Made by a program: the position numbers and the translations under genes | Notes under the pieces: generated by a model | What the model was told of the DNA's origin: nothing | The model's input: the letters and a program-made list of their open reading frames with translations, nothing else | Databases searched by the model: none | From: Saprospiraceae bacterium | GTDB taxonomy: Bacteria; Bacteroidota; Bacteroidia; Chitinophagales; Saprospiraceae | Direction: 5' to 3' | NCBI GenBank assembly: GCA_007125435.1 | Contig: SLDF01000017.1 | Span: 1-19,978, forward strand | DNA: 19,978 nt | In this document: piece by piece, positions 8,897-17,168 of the stretch | Numbering within the stretch: the stretch's first letter is position 1 | Layout of the letters: every line of letters begins with the position of its first letter

Positions 8897-9013
8897 GGGC
8901 ATCACCCTCCTCCTGTCGTCGTCGGGTCGCTATGCTCCGGGGCTCGCTGTTCGCTCGGTCCTGCGGACTCACTCGCTGTTCGCTCGTGACCCACTACGCA
9001 GCGCTGATGCAAT
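8897..9013 (-). repeat. ~115-bp GC-rich intergenic repeat, copy B (inverted partner of 3731-3844)
   Basis: Read on the minus strand this is the same element as copy A. The outer GCATCA/TGATGC arms (9010-9005 and 8904-8899) are conserved. The central hairpin keeps its GTCC/GGAC stem (8958-8961 with 8965-8968) while its loop changes from GAA to GCA. It ends 107 bases upstream of the GT4 start, in the same orientation relative to that gene as copy A has to the TonB receptor. A variable patch near its 3' end (about 8910-8922) differs in length and sequence from copy A. Confidence 0.85.
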
Positions 9014-9326
9014 ACAGCGGTATGAACAATACTGTGGATTACACCCTTAGGCTAGCAGTTTTTATTTTATAAGAAATTGGTAAATAAAATACGAGGGTTG
9101 AGTTATGACACCTCGGAGCGATTAAGGTAAGTTGATGTACATGAAACAATATGAGATACTTTAGTCATGACCTGCATACCTATTGATAATCTTTATATAT
9201 TTGTCAGCATAAAGCGGGTATAATTAACTGGACAATATAACCTCAATACATTAAAATTAGTGTTCTTTTATAGCTTGGGATTTGAAACCCGACTTACAAT
9301 TACCACTTTGTTAAAAGACAAATTAT
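9014..9326. other. Intergenic region upstream of the NlpE-like gene
   Basis: I see no credible gene in these 313 bases. They contain an AT-only inverted repeat, TATTTTAT (9063-9070) with ATAAAATA (9084-9091), of doubtful meaning, and a -7-like box at 9196-9203. The divergent genes on each side probably both take their promoters from this stretch and from the region left of the repeat. Confidence 0.6.
9196..9203 (+). promoter_or_regulatory. Possible -7 box for the NlpE-like gene
   Basis: TATATTTG is an exact TAnnTTTG match, 123 bases upstream of the ATG at 9327. No clear TTG lies at the expected -33 spacing. In such AT-rich sequence a chance match is plausible. Confidence 0.3.
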
Positions 9327-9830
9327 ATGATAGTATTTGACTTGCGTTTATTTATACTGGCCTTAGTGCTGGCCTTGGTAGCAGCTTGTGGGAGTGATAA
9401 AGTAACTCAGGAGACTAAAGAAGAAGCGACAACATCCTCTTCTCCTCCGGTCATCGAAGAGTTTAACATGCCCCAATCTAATATTGAGCCCGTAGAGGAA
9501 AATTACGACTGGGTAGGGGAGTACGAGGGTGTTCTCCCATGTGATGATTGCGAAGGACTGTATACCAATATCATATTGGAGCCTGACGGCAAGACCACCC
9601 TTCAAAGGGTATATGTTGGAAAAGAAGATGAAGGCTACATTGCCAAATCTCGTCTGAGATGGTATGAAAAATACAACCTTTTGTATATTAGAGAATGGGA
9701 TGAGAGCTTTACCAAGTTCTATGTCGGGGATGGCATTATGATCCAGCTGGACGATAACTGGAACAAACGAACCGGTCCTGACGCTAATCAGTATAACCTT
9801 AGAAAAGTAGATCGAAGTGACGAATTCTAA
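9327..9830 (+). CDS. NlpE-like copper resistance/envelope-stress lipoprotein
   Basis: A 167-residue lipoprotein. Residues 1-20 are hydrophobic and end in a lipobox (L-V-A-A-C), so C21 is the predicted lipidated cysteine. An acidic, serine-rich linker follows to about residue 58. The folded part begins Y-D-W-V-G-E-Y-E-G-V-L-P-C-D-D-C-E-G, the signature of the NlpE N-terminal barrel, with the C-x-x-C pair at C72 and C75. In E. coli NlpE activates the Cpx stress response on surface contact, misfolding or copper; that role may not carry over, since Bacteroidota usually lack Cpx. The protein is shorter than E. coli NlpE and has only the N-terminal domain, as is usual in this phylum. Its stop codon overlaps the next gene by 14 bases, suggesting translational coupling. 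Confidence 0.85.
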   Translation: MIVFDLRLFILALVLALVAACGSDKVTQETKEEATTSSSPPVIEEFNMPQSNIEPVEENYDWVGEYEGVLPCDDCEGLYTNIILEPDGKTTLQRVYVGKEDEGYIAKSRLRWYEKYNLLYIREWDESFTKFYVGDGIMIQLDDNWNKRTGPDANQYNLRKVDRSDEF

Positions 9831-10797
9831 AGGTATCTTGAGCCTGATTTTAAGGCCTTGCTATCATGTGAGCACATCGATATATACAGGGCTTTTATGC
9901 TATTTCATGTTCACTCATTTTTCCTTTGCACAGTCGGATACAATCGTAATGTCATTGGAGCCTCCTGAGAATGGATTGTCGGCACCTATAGGACCTTTGG
10001 TGCTGGACTTATCATTCGGACATCTTGAGCTTGATCGGGATAGGCCCGATTGGATAATGCATCCAGAGAGCCAAACCGGAATTTTATTCATGCCCTTAGC
10101 CAAGCCGATTGATGATGTCATTCAAGATATCAAACCCTCAATCATATCAGAGAAAGGCGCTGCTGATTTGTTGACAAAGTATATTTCCGGTCAGCATTGC
10201 CACGGTGTTATCTTCAATTTCATGGAAATGGGACAGGGAGCCGATGGCAAGGAAAAGCAGATCAATTTCCTTTTATTGATAGGTGACGAACAGATGACGT
10301 ATTGGTTGTATGCTACATATCCTATTTCTAAGCATGGTGTCTGTGGTCCATTGTACGGAGGTGTATTCCAGTCCATATTCTGGGATGACGATAACAGACA
10401 ACCTTTATTCCCAGGGCTACCTGTACACGTCGATATGGAGAATAGTCAACTGCGGACTCTTGAAAGCTATGGACCTGATTATATGAAACTCGAATCTATC
10501 GATGAAGATACCTCTACCACGATCATAGAACTGCATAGAATGGTCAATCCTCTGAATGAAAATGCATTACTTCTAAATGCGGAGAAGCTAGATGCATTAT
10601 TTGATCACTATTATCTTGAAGATAAGATTGTCTATTTTGACGATAGAGAAGAGGTCTTGATAAGTGACCAAAAAACTCATTTCGAGGGTATTATAAAGTG
10701 CACACGCACCCAGAGAACAGTTTTTTTTACTGGGCTGTCAGACTCCAAAACTACTCTTATTGGTAAATTTAATCATATTTACTTTGCAGAGGAATAA
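9817..10797 (+). CDS. Secreted protein of unknown function
   Basis: I do not recognise this 326-residue protein. The frame is long, with normal codon use and a clear signal peptide: a basic/polar start, then a hydrophobic run (residues ~22-37) ending F-S-F-A-Q, with predicted cleavage near A38/Q39. The mature part has no further membrane segments and is a mixed alpha/beta sequence, including P-D-W-I-M-H-P-E-S-Q-T-G-I-L-F-M-P and a later F-N-F-M-E-M-G-Q-G stretch. It holds few cysteines (around H-C-H-G and V-C-G-P). The start used is GTG 9817, which overlaps the NlpE-like gene by 14 bases; TTG 9838 is an alternative, while ATG 9907 would destroy the signal peptide. The overlap suggests it acts with the NlpE-like lipoprotein in the envelope, but this is inference. 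Confidence 0.75.
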   Translation: MTNSKGILSLILRPCYHVSTSIYTGLLCYFMFTHFSFAQSDTIVMSLEPPENGLSAPIGPLVLDLSFGHLELDRDRPDWIMHPESQTGILFMPLAKPIDDVIQDIKPSIISEKGAADLLTKYISGQHCHGVIFNFMEMGQGADGKEKQINFLLLIGDEQMTYWLYATYPISKHGVCGPLYGGVFQSIFWDDDNRQPLFPGLPVHVDMENSQLRTLESYGPDYMKLESIDEDTSTTIIELHRMVNPLNENALLLNAEKLDALFDHYYLEDKIVYFDDREEVLISDQKTHFEGIIKCTRTQRTVFFTGLSDSKTTLIGKFNHIYFAEE

Positions 10798-11455
10798 TCG
10801 TATTTTTTAGAAGGGAATTATTTCTTTGTATACCTTTCCGATGGCCATTCATTGTATACTTTTCCCGTAATTTTATTTTGCATGTTTTCATACATTATCA
10901 TTTTTATTCCAAATAAAAGTATGTATATTGCCAATACAAAAGCCGTAGACTGTCAATTTTCAACCCGAATTATGCATTGGATATTCGTAATGAGGGTTAA
11001 AATGGTGAAAAAATAAGTGATTTTGTGAATGAGCCATAGTCACCCCTACGGTGATTGAACAAAATCAAGCAAAGCGCCTTATTTTGAAGCCGTAATACCC
11101 GCCTGCTGCCATCGTCAGGTGGCGGGCAGGGATTTTCTAATGCATAATTCGGGTTCAATGCATTTACCCGGATACATATTGCGCACCAGTGTATAAAATG
11201 GATAAATGTTATGAAAATGTTTGGCCTTGATAAAGTCATGCATGTTTTTCTGATTTATAATTTGATCAGTTACTGTATGATAAGCATTGTAAGCAACATA
11301 TAGATTTTTGCTCGGCTTTTTAATTACCTACGTTGGCAGAATCATATATTTTGTTTATTTTTATTGGGTGATTTCCCGGCGGCGGGTTCGCATTAGCAAG
11401 ATTTAGAAGGAAAAAATATATTAAGATTGAGAAGACTACGAATAAATATTGAAAG
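10798..11455. other. Long intergenic region between the unknown secreted protein and recQ
   Basis: These 658 bases contain no gene I can support. The left part has a short direct repeat, TTGTATACCTTTCCG (10826-10840) and TTGTATACTTTTCCCG (10852-10867), 26 bases apart. The middle is the fold-back element at 10962-11155. The right part is AT-rich, with a small GC-rich palindrome (CCCGGCGGCGGG) near 11376-11387. A near-match to a -7 box, TATATTTTG, lies at 11345-11353 but has one base too many between TA and TTTG. A minus-strand frame at 10997-11239 crosses the fold-back element and looks spurious. Confidence 0.6.
10962..11155. mobile_element. Fold-back, MITE-like element with 17-bp terminal inverted repeats
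   Basis: The ends are a perfect 17-base inverted repeat: AACCCGAATTATGCATT (10962-10978) and its complement at 11139-11155. Inside, further arms pair in nested order: GGGT (10994-10997) with ACCC (11097-11100), AAAATAAG (11010-11017) with CTTATTTT (11078-11085), TGATTTTGT (11018-11026) with ACAAAATCA (11059-11067), and TCACC (11040-11044) with GGTGA (11050-11054) around the loop CCTAC. A separate GC-rich hairpin lies at about 11098-11130. The whole can fold into one long imperfect hairpin. It has no coding capacity and I could not find a clear target-site duplication, so it may be a MITE, an insertion-sequence remnant, or another palindromic repeat. Confidence 0.6.
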
Positions 11456-13651
11456 ATGATGTCAAAAACCGTGGATTTAAAAGTCGCACTGCAGGAGCAC
11501 TTCGGGTTTAATGCCTTTAAGGGCAATCAGAAAGCTATAATTGAAAGTGTATTGGATGGTAATGACACATTTGTCATTATGCCTACAGGTGGCGGTAAGT
11601 CACTCTGCTATCAGTTGCCGGCACTCATCATGGAGGGTACAGCCATAGTAATCTCACCGCTGATTGCATTGATGAAAAATCAAGTAGATTCTATTAGAGG
11701 CTACTCTCAAGAAAGTAATGTAGCGCACTTTTTGAATTCATCCCTCAATAAAGGACAAGTCAAGCAAGTCAAAGAAGATATAACCTCCGGTACAACAAAA
11801 CTGCTATATATTGCACCCGAGACTCTTACAAAAGATGAGAATATTGAGTTTTTTAGCAATGCTAACATCTCTTTTGTGGCCGTAGACGAAGCACACTGTA
11901 TTTCAGAATGGGGTCATGATTTTAGACCGGAATATAGACGCATCAGGACAATGATCGATATGATAGGTGGAAATATCCCGGTCATAGCTCTTACAGCCAC
12001 AGCCACACCAAAAGTAAGATTGGATATTGTGAAGATTTTGAATATGACAGGTGAAAAGGTGTTCATTTCGTCATTTAATAGGCCAAATCTCTACTACGAG
12101 GTCAGACCTAAATTATCCAAGGAGAAAACTTTCAAGAATATTTTGCAGATTATAAAAGGGATGCCCGGTCAAAGTGGCATCATCTACGTCCAGAGCCGAA
12201 AATCAACAGAAGAAATTGCTCAGGTGCTCCAGGTCAATGGCATCAAAGCTGCCCCTTATCACGCTGGCCTTGACGCCAAATCAAGATCGAGAACACAGGA
12301 TGACTTCCTCATGGAAGAGATTGACGTCATATGCGCTACTATAGCCTTTGGTATGGGAATCGATAAACCGGATGTGAGGTTTGTCATTCACTATGATATT
12401 CCGAAGAGTATAGAAAACTACTACCAGGAGACAGGTAGAGCCGGCAGGGATGGCCTTGAAGGGAATTGTACAGCTTTTTACTCTTATGCCGATATCCTTA
12501 GGCTTGAAAAGTTTTTGAGAGACAAGCCGGTAGCTGAGCGTGAAATGGGGGCTTTACTCATGCAAGAAGTCACTGCATATGCCGAGACCAGCACTTGCCG
12601 AAGAAAATTTCTCTTACATTACTTTGGCGAAGAGTACGATGACAGTTCCTGTGGTGATAAATGTGACAATTGCAAGTACCCTAAAGAAAAAGTAGAATCA
12701 AAGACTGAAATGTTACAAGCCCTCAAGGCTATCGATATGCTGAATGAAAATTACGACGTCAAGATGCTGGTCGACTTTTTATCTGGCAAGTCTACCCAGG
12801 CCATACAGCAGTTTAGATTTGATAAGATGGACCTTTTTGGTATCGGTAAAGAACAAGGTCCTAATTTTTGGCATTCTATCCTGCGCAATGCATTGCTTCA
12901 AAATCTATTGTCCAAAGATATAGAACAATATGGTGTCATAAAGATTACCAAAGAAGGCAGATCATTCATGGCCAATCCAACCAGTTTTAAAATACCTATC
13001 AATACTGCTTTTGATGAAATAGAGCCCGAAGAGGAGAGCAGTGGAGGTACAGCAGCCCTTGATGATACGTTGTTAAAACTTCTCAAGGATCAAAGGAAGC
13101 GACTAGCTAAAAAACTCGACATTCCGCCTTATATCATCTTTCAGGATCCATCTCTTCAAGATATGGCGACACAGTACCCGACAAGCATGGAGGATATGGC
13201 CAGAATTACGGGAGTGAGCATCGGTAAAGCTAGAAAGTACGCTAAGGATTTTATCACATTGATAGAAAAATATGTCGAAGAGAATGAAATAGACAAACCT
13301 ACGGAGTTTCTGGTTAAGTCAGTAGCCAATAAATCTAAGGTAAAAGTCGAGATCATTAAAGCCATTGACAAGAAAATCCCTCTAGAGGATATTGCTCATT
13401 CCAATAACCTTTCATATGATGAATTGATGGAAGAACTAGATGCTATTGTCACCTCTGGTACAAAAGTCAACATTGACTATTACATTAATGATGTCGTCGA
13501 CGAATATTCAAGAGAGGATATTCACGATTATTTTATGGAAGCCTCAACCGACTCTATAGATGATGCCTTTAATGAATTGAAGGATGACGATATAACATAT
13601 GAAGAAATCCAACTGATGCGCCTGAAGTTTTTATCTGATATGGCCAATTAG
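11456..13651 (+). CDS. recQ: ATP-dependent DNA helicase RecQ
   Basis: A 731-residue superfamily 2, 3'-to-5' DNA helicase for recombination and stalled-fork repair. Helicase motifs are in order: the motif 0 glutamine region F-K-G-N-Q-K, Walker A T-G-G-G-K-S (44-49), motif Ia S-P-L-I-A-L-M, the D-E-A-H box (144-147) with the RecQ aromatic-rich loop H-C-I-S-E-W-G-H-D-F-R-P-E-Y, T-A-T-A-T (around 180-184), and motif VI Q-E-T-G-R-A-G-R-D-G. Four zinc-binding cysteines follow at about 380-405 (C-R-R-K... C-G-D-K-C-D-N-C), then the RQC winged helix, an HRDC domain (~538-608) and a C-terminal helical, helix-turn-helix-like extension to 731. The length is normal for Bacteroidota RecQ. ATG 11456 is directly followed by a second ATG (11459), either of which may be used. 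aroQ begins 26 bases after its stop. Confidence 0.97.
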   Translation: MMSKTVDLKVALQEHFGFNAFKGNQKAIIESVLDGNDTFVIMPTGGGKSLCYQLPALIMEGTAIVISPLIALMKNQVDSIRGYSQESNVAHFLNSSLNKGQVKQVKEDITSGTTKLLYIAPETLTKDENIEFFSNANISFVAVDEAHCISEWGHDFRPEYRRIRTMIDMIGGNIPVIALTATATPKVRLDIVKILNMTGEKVFISSFNRPNLYYEVRPKLSKEKTFKNILQIIKGMPGQSGIIYVQSRKSTEEIAQVLQVNGIKAAPYHAGLDAKSRSRTQDDFLMEEIDVICATIAFGMGIDKPDVRFVIHYDIPKSIENYYQETGRAGRDGLEGNCTAFYSYADILRLEKFLRDKPVAEREMGALLMQEVTAYAETSTCRRKFLLHYFGEEYDDSSCGDKCDNCKYPKEKVESKTEMLQALKAIDMLNENYDVKMLVDFLSGKSTQAIQQFRFDKMDLFGIGKEQGPNFWHSILRNALLQNLLSKDIEQYGVIKITKEGRSFMANPTSFKIPINTAFDEIEPEEESSGGTAALDDTLLKLLKDQRKRLAKKLDIPPYIIFQDPSLQDMATQYPTSMEDMARITGVSIGKARKYAKDFITLIEKYVEENEIDKPTEFLVKSVANKSKVKVEIIKAIDKKIPLEDIAHSNNLSYDELMEELDAIVTSGTKVNIDYYINDVVDEYSREDIHDYFMEASTDSIDDAFNELKDDDITYEEIQLMRLKFLSDMAN

Positions 13652-13677
13652 ATAATGTAGGCAGAAAAGTATAGCTA

Positions 13678-14103
13678 ATGAAAATACAACTTATAAATGG
13701 CCCCAATCTCAATTTGCTGGGCAATAGAGAACCTGATTTATATGGCTATCAAACCTTTGATGACTTCTTCGATGAATTGGTAACAAAATACCCAGACATA
13801 GATCTTAAGTATTTTCAAAGCAATAGTGAAGGTGAACTCATTGATCGCATTCAGGAAATAGCGTTTAGTTATGATGGTATTATTATCAATCCCGGTGCTT
13901 TTGCACATACTTCTATAGCTATTGCTGATGCAATCAAGGTGGTCATGTGTCCGGTGGTTGAAGTGCATATTACCAACATCTATGCCAGAGAGCCCTTCAG
14001 GCATCGCTCTTACCTGTCGCCCAATGCCAATGGTATTATTACAGGATGTGGGCTGGATGGGTACAGATTAGCACTTGACTATATCATGTTGCAACATGCC
14101 TAG
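13678..14103 (+). CDS. aroQ: Type II 3-dehydroquinate dehydratase
   Basis: A 141-residue cytoplasmic enzyme of the shikimate pathway that dehydrates 3-dehydroquinate to 3-dehydroshikimate, normally as a dodecamer. Type II hallmarks are present: I-N-G-P-N-L-N-L-L-G at the start, R-E-P-D-L-Y-G with the catalytic Y22, I-I-I-N-P-G-A-F-A-H-T-S (N71, H77), E-V-H-I-T-N (H97) and A-R-E-P-F-R-H-R-S with the substrate-binding arginine, then G-C-G-L-D-G-Y. All key residues are intact and the length is typical. It follows recQ by 26 bases on the same strand with no terminator between, so cotranscription is likely; the pairing need not be functional. Confidence 0.97.
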   Translation: MKIQLINGPNLNLLGNREPDLYGYQTFDDFFDELVTKYPDIDLKYFQSNSEGELIDRIQEIAFSYDGIIINPGAFAHTSIAIADAIKVVMCPVVEVHITNIYAREPFRHRSYLSPNANGIITGCGLDGYRLALDYIMLQHA

Positions 14104-14169
14104 CTTTTCTAAAAGTTTTGCCGACAAGCTTTTAATGATTTTGGTGTTTATGTTCTATCTTCGGCTTTC

Positions 14170-17019
14170 ATGACAGATGAAATAATGAAGCAATGTAAGA
14201 CATTCTGGCCATGTATTTTTCAAACTTACATATGTGTGCCTTTGGTTTGGCTAGTATCTACCGGATGGATAATAGGTCAAGAGTCGTTATTTTCATTTCT
14301 ATCTCCACCGGTAAGAAATTTCACACCTGAAAATTATCAAGCACAATATCAAAACTGGAACATTGCTCAATCTGATCAAGGTTGGATATATGTGGCCAAT
14401 AATTCAGGTTTACTTGAGTTTGACGGCATGAAATGGCAGCTTTACCCTTTACCCCAGCGGCAGCCTGCTCGTACAGTGCATATAGGCCCGGATGGTCGTG
14501 TTCTGGTCGGAGGGTTTGAGTTTATTGGTGAACTGGAGTCACCTGACATCGGACAGAAGGCTTTAGTGAATATTGTTAATGAAGAGGCGTCAGGCCTGAC
14601 CAAAGAAGAGATTTGGCATGCCGTCCAGCGAGAAAAAGTGACTTACTTGCAGTCTTTTTCTATGATTTATGAATGGTCAGGATCATCTATTCAATCCATA
14701 TTGCCGCCTACAAATCTGATGTTTATCCAGGATGTCAATGGCTCACTCATTTTTCAGGCTATTGATGGGGGGTTGTACGAGCTGACCAGAGATAAGTCGT
14801 TTGTGGCTTTACCGCGATCAGAAGGTCTTTCAGATAAGACTGTTGCCTTCATTTTACCCTGGACGGATCTACAATGGTTGATTGGTACCAATAGTCATGG
14901 CGCTTTTCTCTATTCTGCGAAAGATGGTTTGTCAAACTGGGATAGCCCTGTGAATAGGGCACTAAAAAGCAGTCAATTGAATAAAGGCTTAAGACTCTCT
15001 ACGGGCTACTATACTTTTGGGACAATTTCTGATGGCGTATATGTTACCGATAGTCTTGGTGGTCTTCTTTACCACCTCAATAAAGACAGTGGACTCCAGA
15101 ATAATACTGTTTTGTCCATGATGGAAGATAGTGATCAAAATTTATGGGTAGGCCTCGATAAGGGGGTCGATATGATAGCTTTGAGCAGTCCGCTAAGATA
15201 CTTTTCGGATCTATCTGGACAGATAGGTACTGTTTATACAGCAGCTATTCATAAAGATGTACTTTATATCGGCTCTAATCAGGGTGTATTCTATGCTCCC
15301 ATACAAAGTGCAAACCTGCGACATACCATTAATGCTTTCAAACTCGTGGAAGGCACTCAAGGACAGGTCTGGCGCTTATTGAAAATCAAAGGTGAACTAC
15401 TTTGTGGCCATAATAATGGTACATACAAGATCGAAGGTCATAAGAGCCAGAGAATCTCCGACATCAAGGGTGGGTGGGATTTCTCAGAGGTGCAATGGGA
15501 TGATAATAAATTGATTCAAAGCGTTTACTCAGGATTAGTGAGGTATGATTTTACACCGGATAAGGGATGGCAACTTGGCGGCAGAATTAATGGATTTTCT
15601 GAAGCTGTGAAGCAAGTCAAACTCGATAGCAACCGACAGTTCTGGGCCATCCACCCCCAACGAGGACTCTTTAAGCTAAAGCTAAATAAGGCTTGTGATC
15701 AAGTACTGGAGTGGAAGACCTATGGCGAGGATCAAGGTCTTAATAGTGACTATCAGTTGGCCTTCATCCACTGGAATGATGATATTATTGTCAAAAGCGA
15801 CTGTTACTACAGATATGATGAAAAGCGTGATAGGTTTATGTGCATCTCTAAGGAAGAAGGAGGTAAATGGGACAACTCTTCTTCATGGATTTTTGGCTCA
15901 GATAGTCTATGGTTTTATAGGGATAATATTGATTTTTGGCTCGGACAGGGTGATCAAATGATAAGGCAATTTGATGTCCGTTTAGTACCCAAATACGAAA
16001 ATATCATCGAAGAACCAACGCTTAATGGCGGCGTATTTTTGTTTTGTCAGGTCAATGGCTTTTCTGTGTTTCGGAGAAGTATGCTTAATAGTTTGAAAAA
16101 GCAAGATCATACTCACCCCATTACATTCAAATCCGTGCGGGCCTACAGCCGCGATGGACATGGCATATACCTCAACCTTAATGGATATCCTGAATTAAAG
16201 TCAAATATGAATAACCTGAACTTTGAGTTGGCTCAGGCTTTGTTCACTCGTCCGCCTAATATTGAGTATCGCCTTGAAAACCTCCACGAAGATTGGCTTC
16301 CACTTCCTGTAAGCTCTGGTACCATATCTCTGCAAAACCTAAAATCAGGAGAGTATACTTTACATGTCAGATCTTCCGATCAATTGTACGCATTAAGTTA
16401 TGCTTTTACCATTCTAAACCCGTGGTATCTCAGCAAATGGGCTGTGGTGTTGTATGCTCTTCTTTTTATCCTGATGATTTACATGCTGTATAGATACCTA
16501 GATTACAGGATAAGAAAAGAGAGAGAAGCCTTTGAGAAGAGGAGAAAGGAAGAAGCTCGCTTGCTCAAAGAGAGAGAGTCCCGACGACAATTAGAGCGGG
16601 AAATCGAGCTCAAGAGCCGTGAATTGGCCCACTCTGCCATGACCATAGTTCGTAAGAATGAGGTGCTTTACGAACTCAAAAACAACCTGAAATCTCTTTT
16701 GAAGAAAGATGATAAGTCCAAAGACATTATTCGCATGCTGGATGAACACCTTGAGAGCGAACAGGATTGGGAATCCTTTGTCGAGGTATTCAATAATGTC
16801 CACGATGACTTTTTCAAAAAGCTCCAAGTCCGATTTGGTAAATTGACGCCTGGAGACCTAAAGTTAGCAGCATATCTAAGACTTAATCTCTCTACCAAAG
16901 AAATAGCTCCCTTGCTCAACATATCAGTTCGAGGCGTAGAGAATAAACGCTATAGACTCCGCAAAAAAATGAATCTGCCGGATGACGTCAATCTCACTGA
17001 GTTTATGATCAATTTTTGA
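14170..17019 (+). CDS. Membrane-tethered sensor with propeller, triple-tyrosine domain and C-terminal helix-turn-helix
   Basis: A 949-residue one-protein signalling regulator. The N-terminus is a signal peptide/anchor ending near G-Q (~residue 37). A large periplasmic region resembling the two-component regulator beta-propeller follows, with blades such as D-G-L-S-D-K-T-V, Q-N-L-W-V-G-L-D-K-G-V and G-T-V-Y-T-A. Next come a Y_Y_Y-like domain (~680-740, with I-E-Y-R-L-E-N-L-H-E-D-W and G-E-Y-T-L-H-V-R-S-S-D) and a membrane helix (~757-777). On the cytoplasmic side are a charged coiled coil (~780-830) and a LuxR-type helix-turn-helix at ~889-945 with L-S-T-K-E-I-A-P-L-L-N-I-S-V-R-G-V-E-N-K-R. 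There is no histidine kinase or receiver domain, so a ligand signal would pass directly to the DNA-binding part. The ligand and targets are unknown. ATG 14170 is the longest start; ATG 14185 (M-K-Q-C-K) gives a more typical signal peptide and may be the real one. Confidence 0.88.
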   Translation: MTDEIMKQCKTFWPCIFQTYICVPLVWLVSTGWIIGQESLFSFLSPPVRNFTPENYQAQYQNWNIAQSDQGWIYVANNSGLLEFDGMKWQLYPLPQRQPARTVHIGPDGRVLVGGFEFIGELESPDIGQKALVNIVNEEASGLTKEEIWHAVQREKVTYLQSFSMIYEWSGSSIQSILPPTNLMFIQDVNGSLIFQAIDGGLYELTRDKSFVALPRSEGLSDKTVAFILPWTDLQWLIGTNSHGAFLYSAKDGLSNWDSPVNRALKSSQLNKGLRLSTGYYTFGTISDGVYVTDSLGGLLYHLNKDSGLQNNTVLSMMEDSDQNLWVGLDKGVDMIALSSPLRYFSDLSGQIGTVYTAAIHKDVLYIGSNQGVFYAPIQSANLRHTINAFKLVEGTQGQVWRLLKIKGELLCGHNNGTYKIEGHKSQRISDIKGGWDFSEVQWDDNKLIQSVYSGLVRYDFTPDKGWQLGGRINGFSEAVKQVKLDSNRQFWAIHPQRGLFKLKLNKACDQVLEWKTYGEDQGLNSDYQLAFIHWNDDIIVKSDCYYRYDEKRDRFMCISKEEGGKWDNSSSWIFGSDSLWFYRDNIDFWLGQGDQMIRQFDVRLVPKYENIIEEPTLNGGVFLFCQVNGFSVFRRSMLNSLKKQDHTHPITFKSVRAYSRDGHGIYLNLNGYPELKSNMNNLNFELAQALFTRPPNIEYRLENLHEDWLPLPVSSGTISLQNLKSGEYTLHVRSSDQLYALSYAFTILNPWYLSKWAVVLYALLFILMIYMLYRYLDYRIRKEREAFEKRRKEEARLLKERESRRQLEREIELKSRELAHSAMTIVRKNEVLYELKNNLKSLLKKDDKSKDIIRMLDEHLESEQDWESFVEVFNNVHDDFFKKLQVRFGKLTPGDLKLAAYLRLNLSTKEIAPLLNISVRGVENKRYRLRKKMNLPDDVNLTEFMINF

Positions 17020-17092
17020 GATTATCTACCTGAGATTACAGGAAATAGAGTCGTGAGATTTTAATCTTAACTGTCAGGTTTGATAGATAATC
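17020..17092. repeat. Imperfect inverted repeat after the regulator gene
   Basis: GATTATCTA (17020-17028) pairs perfectly with TAGATAATC (17084-17092). CCTGA (17029-17033) and TCAGG (17074-17078) form a second short arm, and AGATT/AATCT a small internal one. It begins right at the regulator stop codon. There is no T tract after it, so a simple intrinsic terminator is doubtful; it may be a transcript-end structure or a protein-binding site. Confidence 0.5.
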
Positions 17093-17168
17093 CGGGATAA
17101 AATACTCTAACCTGTTGAAAGCATTGAAAAATTACATTAAATAAATCTTTAATATCTTAGATTTGCCT

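Noticed and set aside
8790..8972. A 61-codon N-terminal extension of the family 4 glycosyltransferase
   Set aside because: It runs through the GC-rich dispersed repeat and an AT-rich promoter-like stretch, and the family's conserved N-terminal glycine loop fits the start at 8789.
8887..9072. Plus-strand 61-codon frame over repeat copy B
   Set aside because: Its sequence is that of the repeat; copy A does not preserve an equivalent protein.
10997..11239. Minus-strand 80-codon frame upstream of recQ
   Set aside because: It lies mostly within the fold-back element, follows its palindromes, has no recognisable domain and no start context. It looks like a by-product of the repeat.
14111..14136. 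TAAAAG/CTTTTA hairpin between aroQ and the regulator gene
   Set aside because: The stem is short and AT-rich and lacks a proper T tract, so I could not support it as a terminator.
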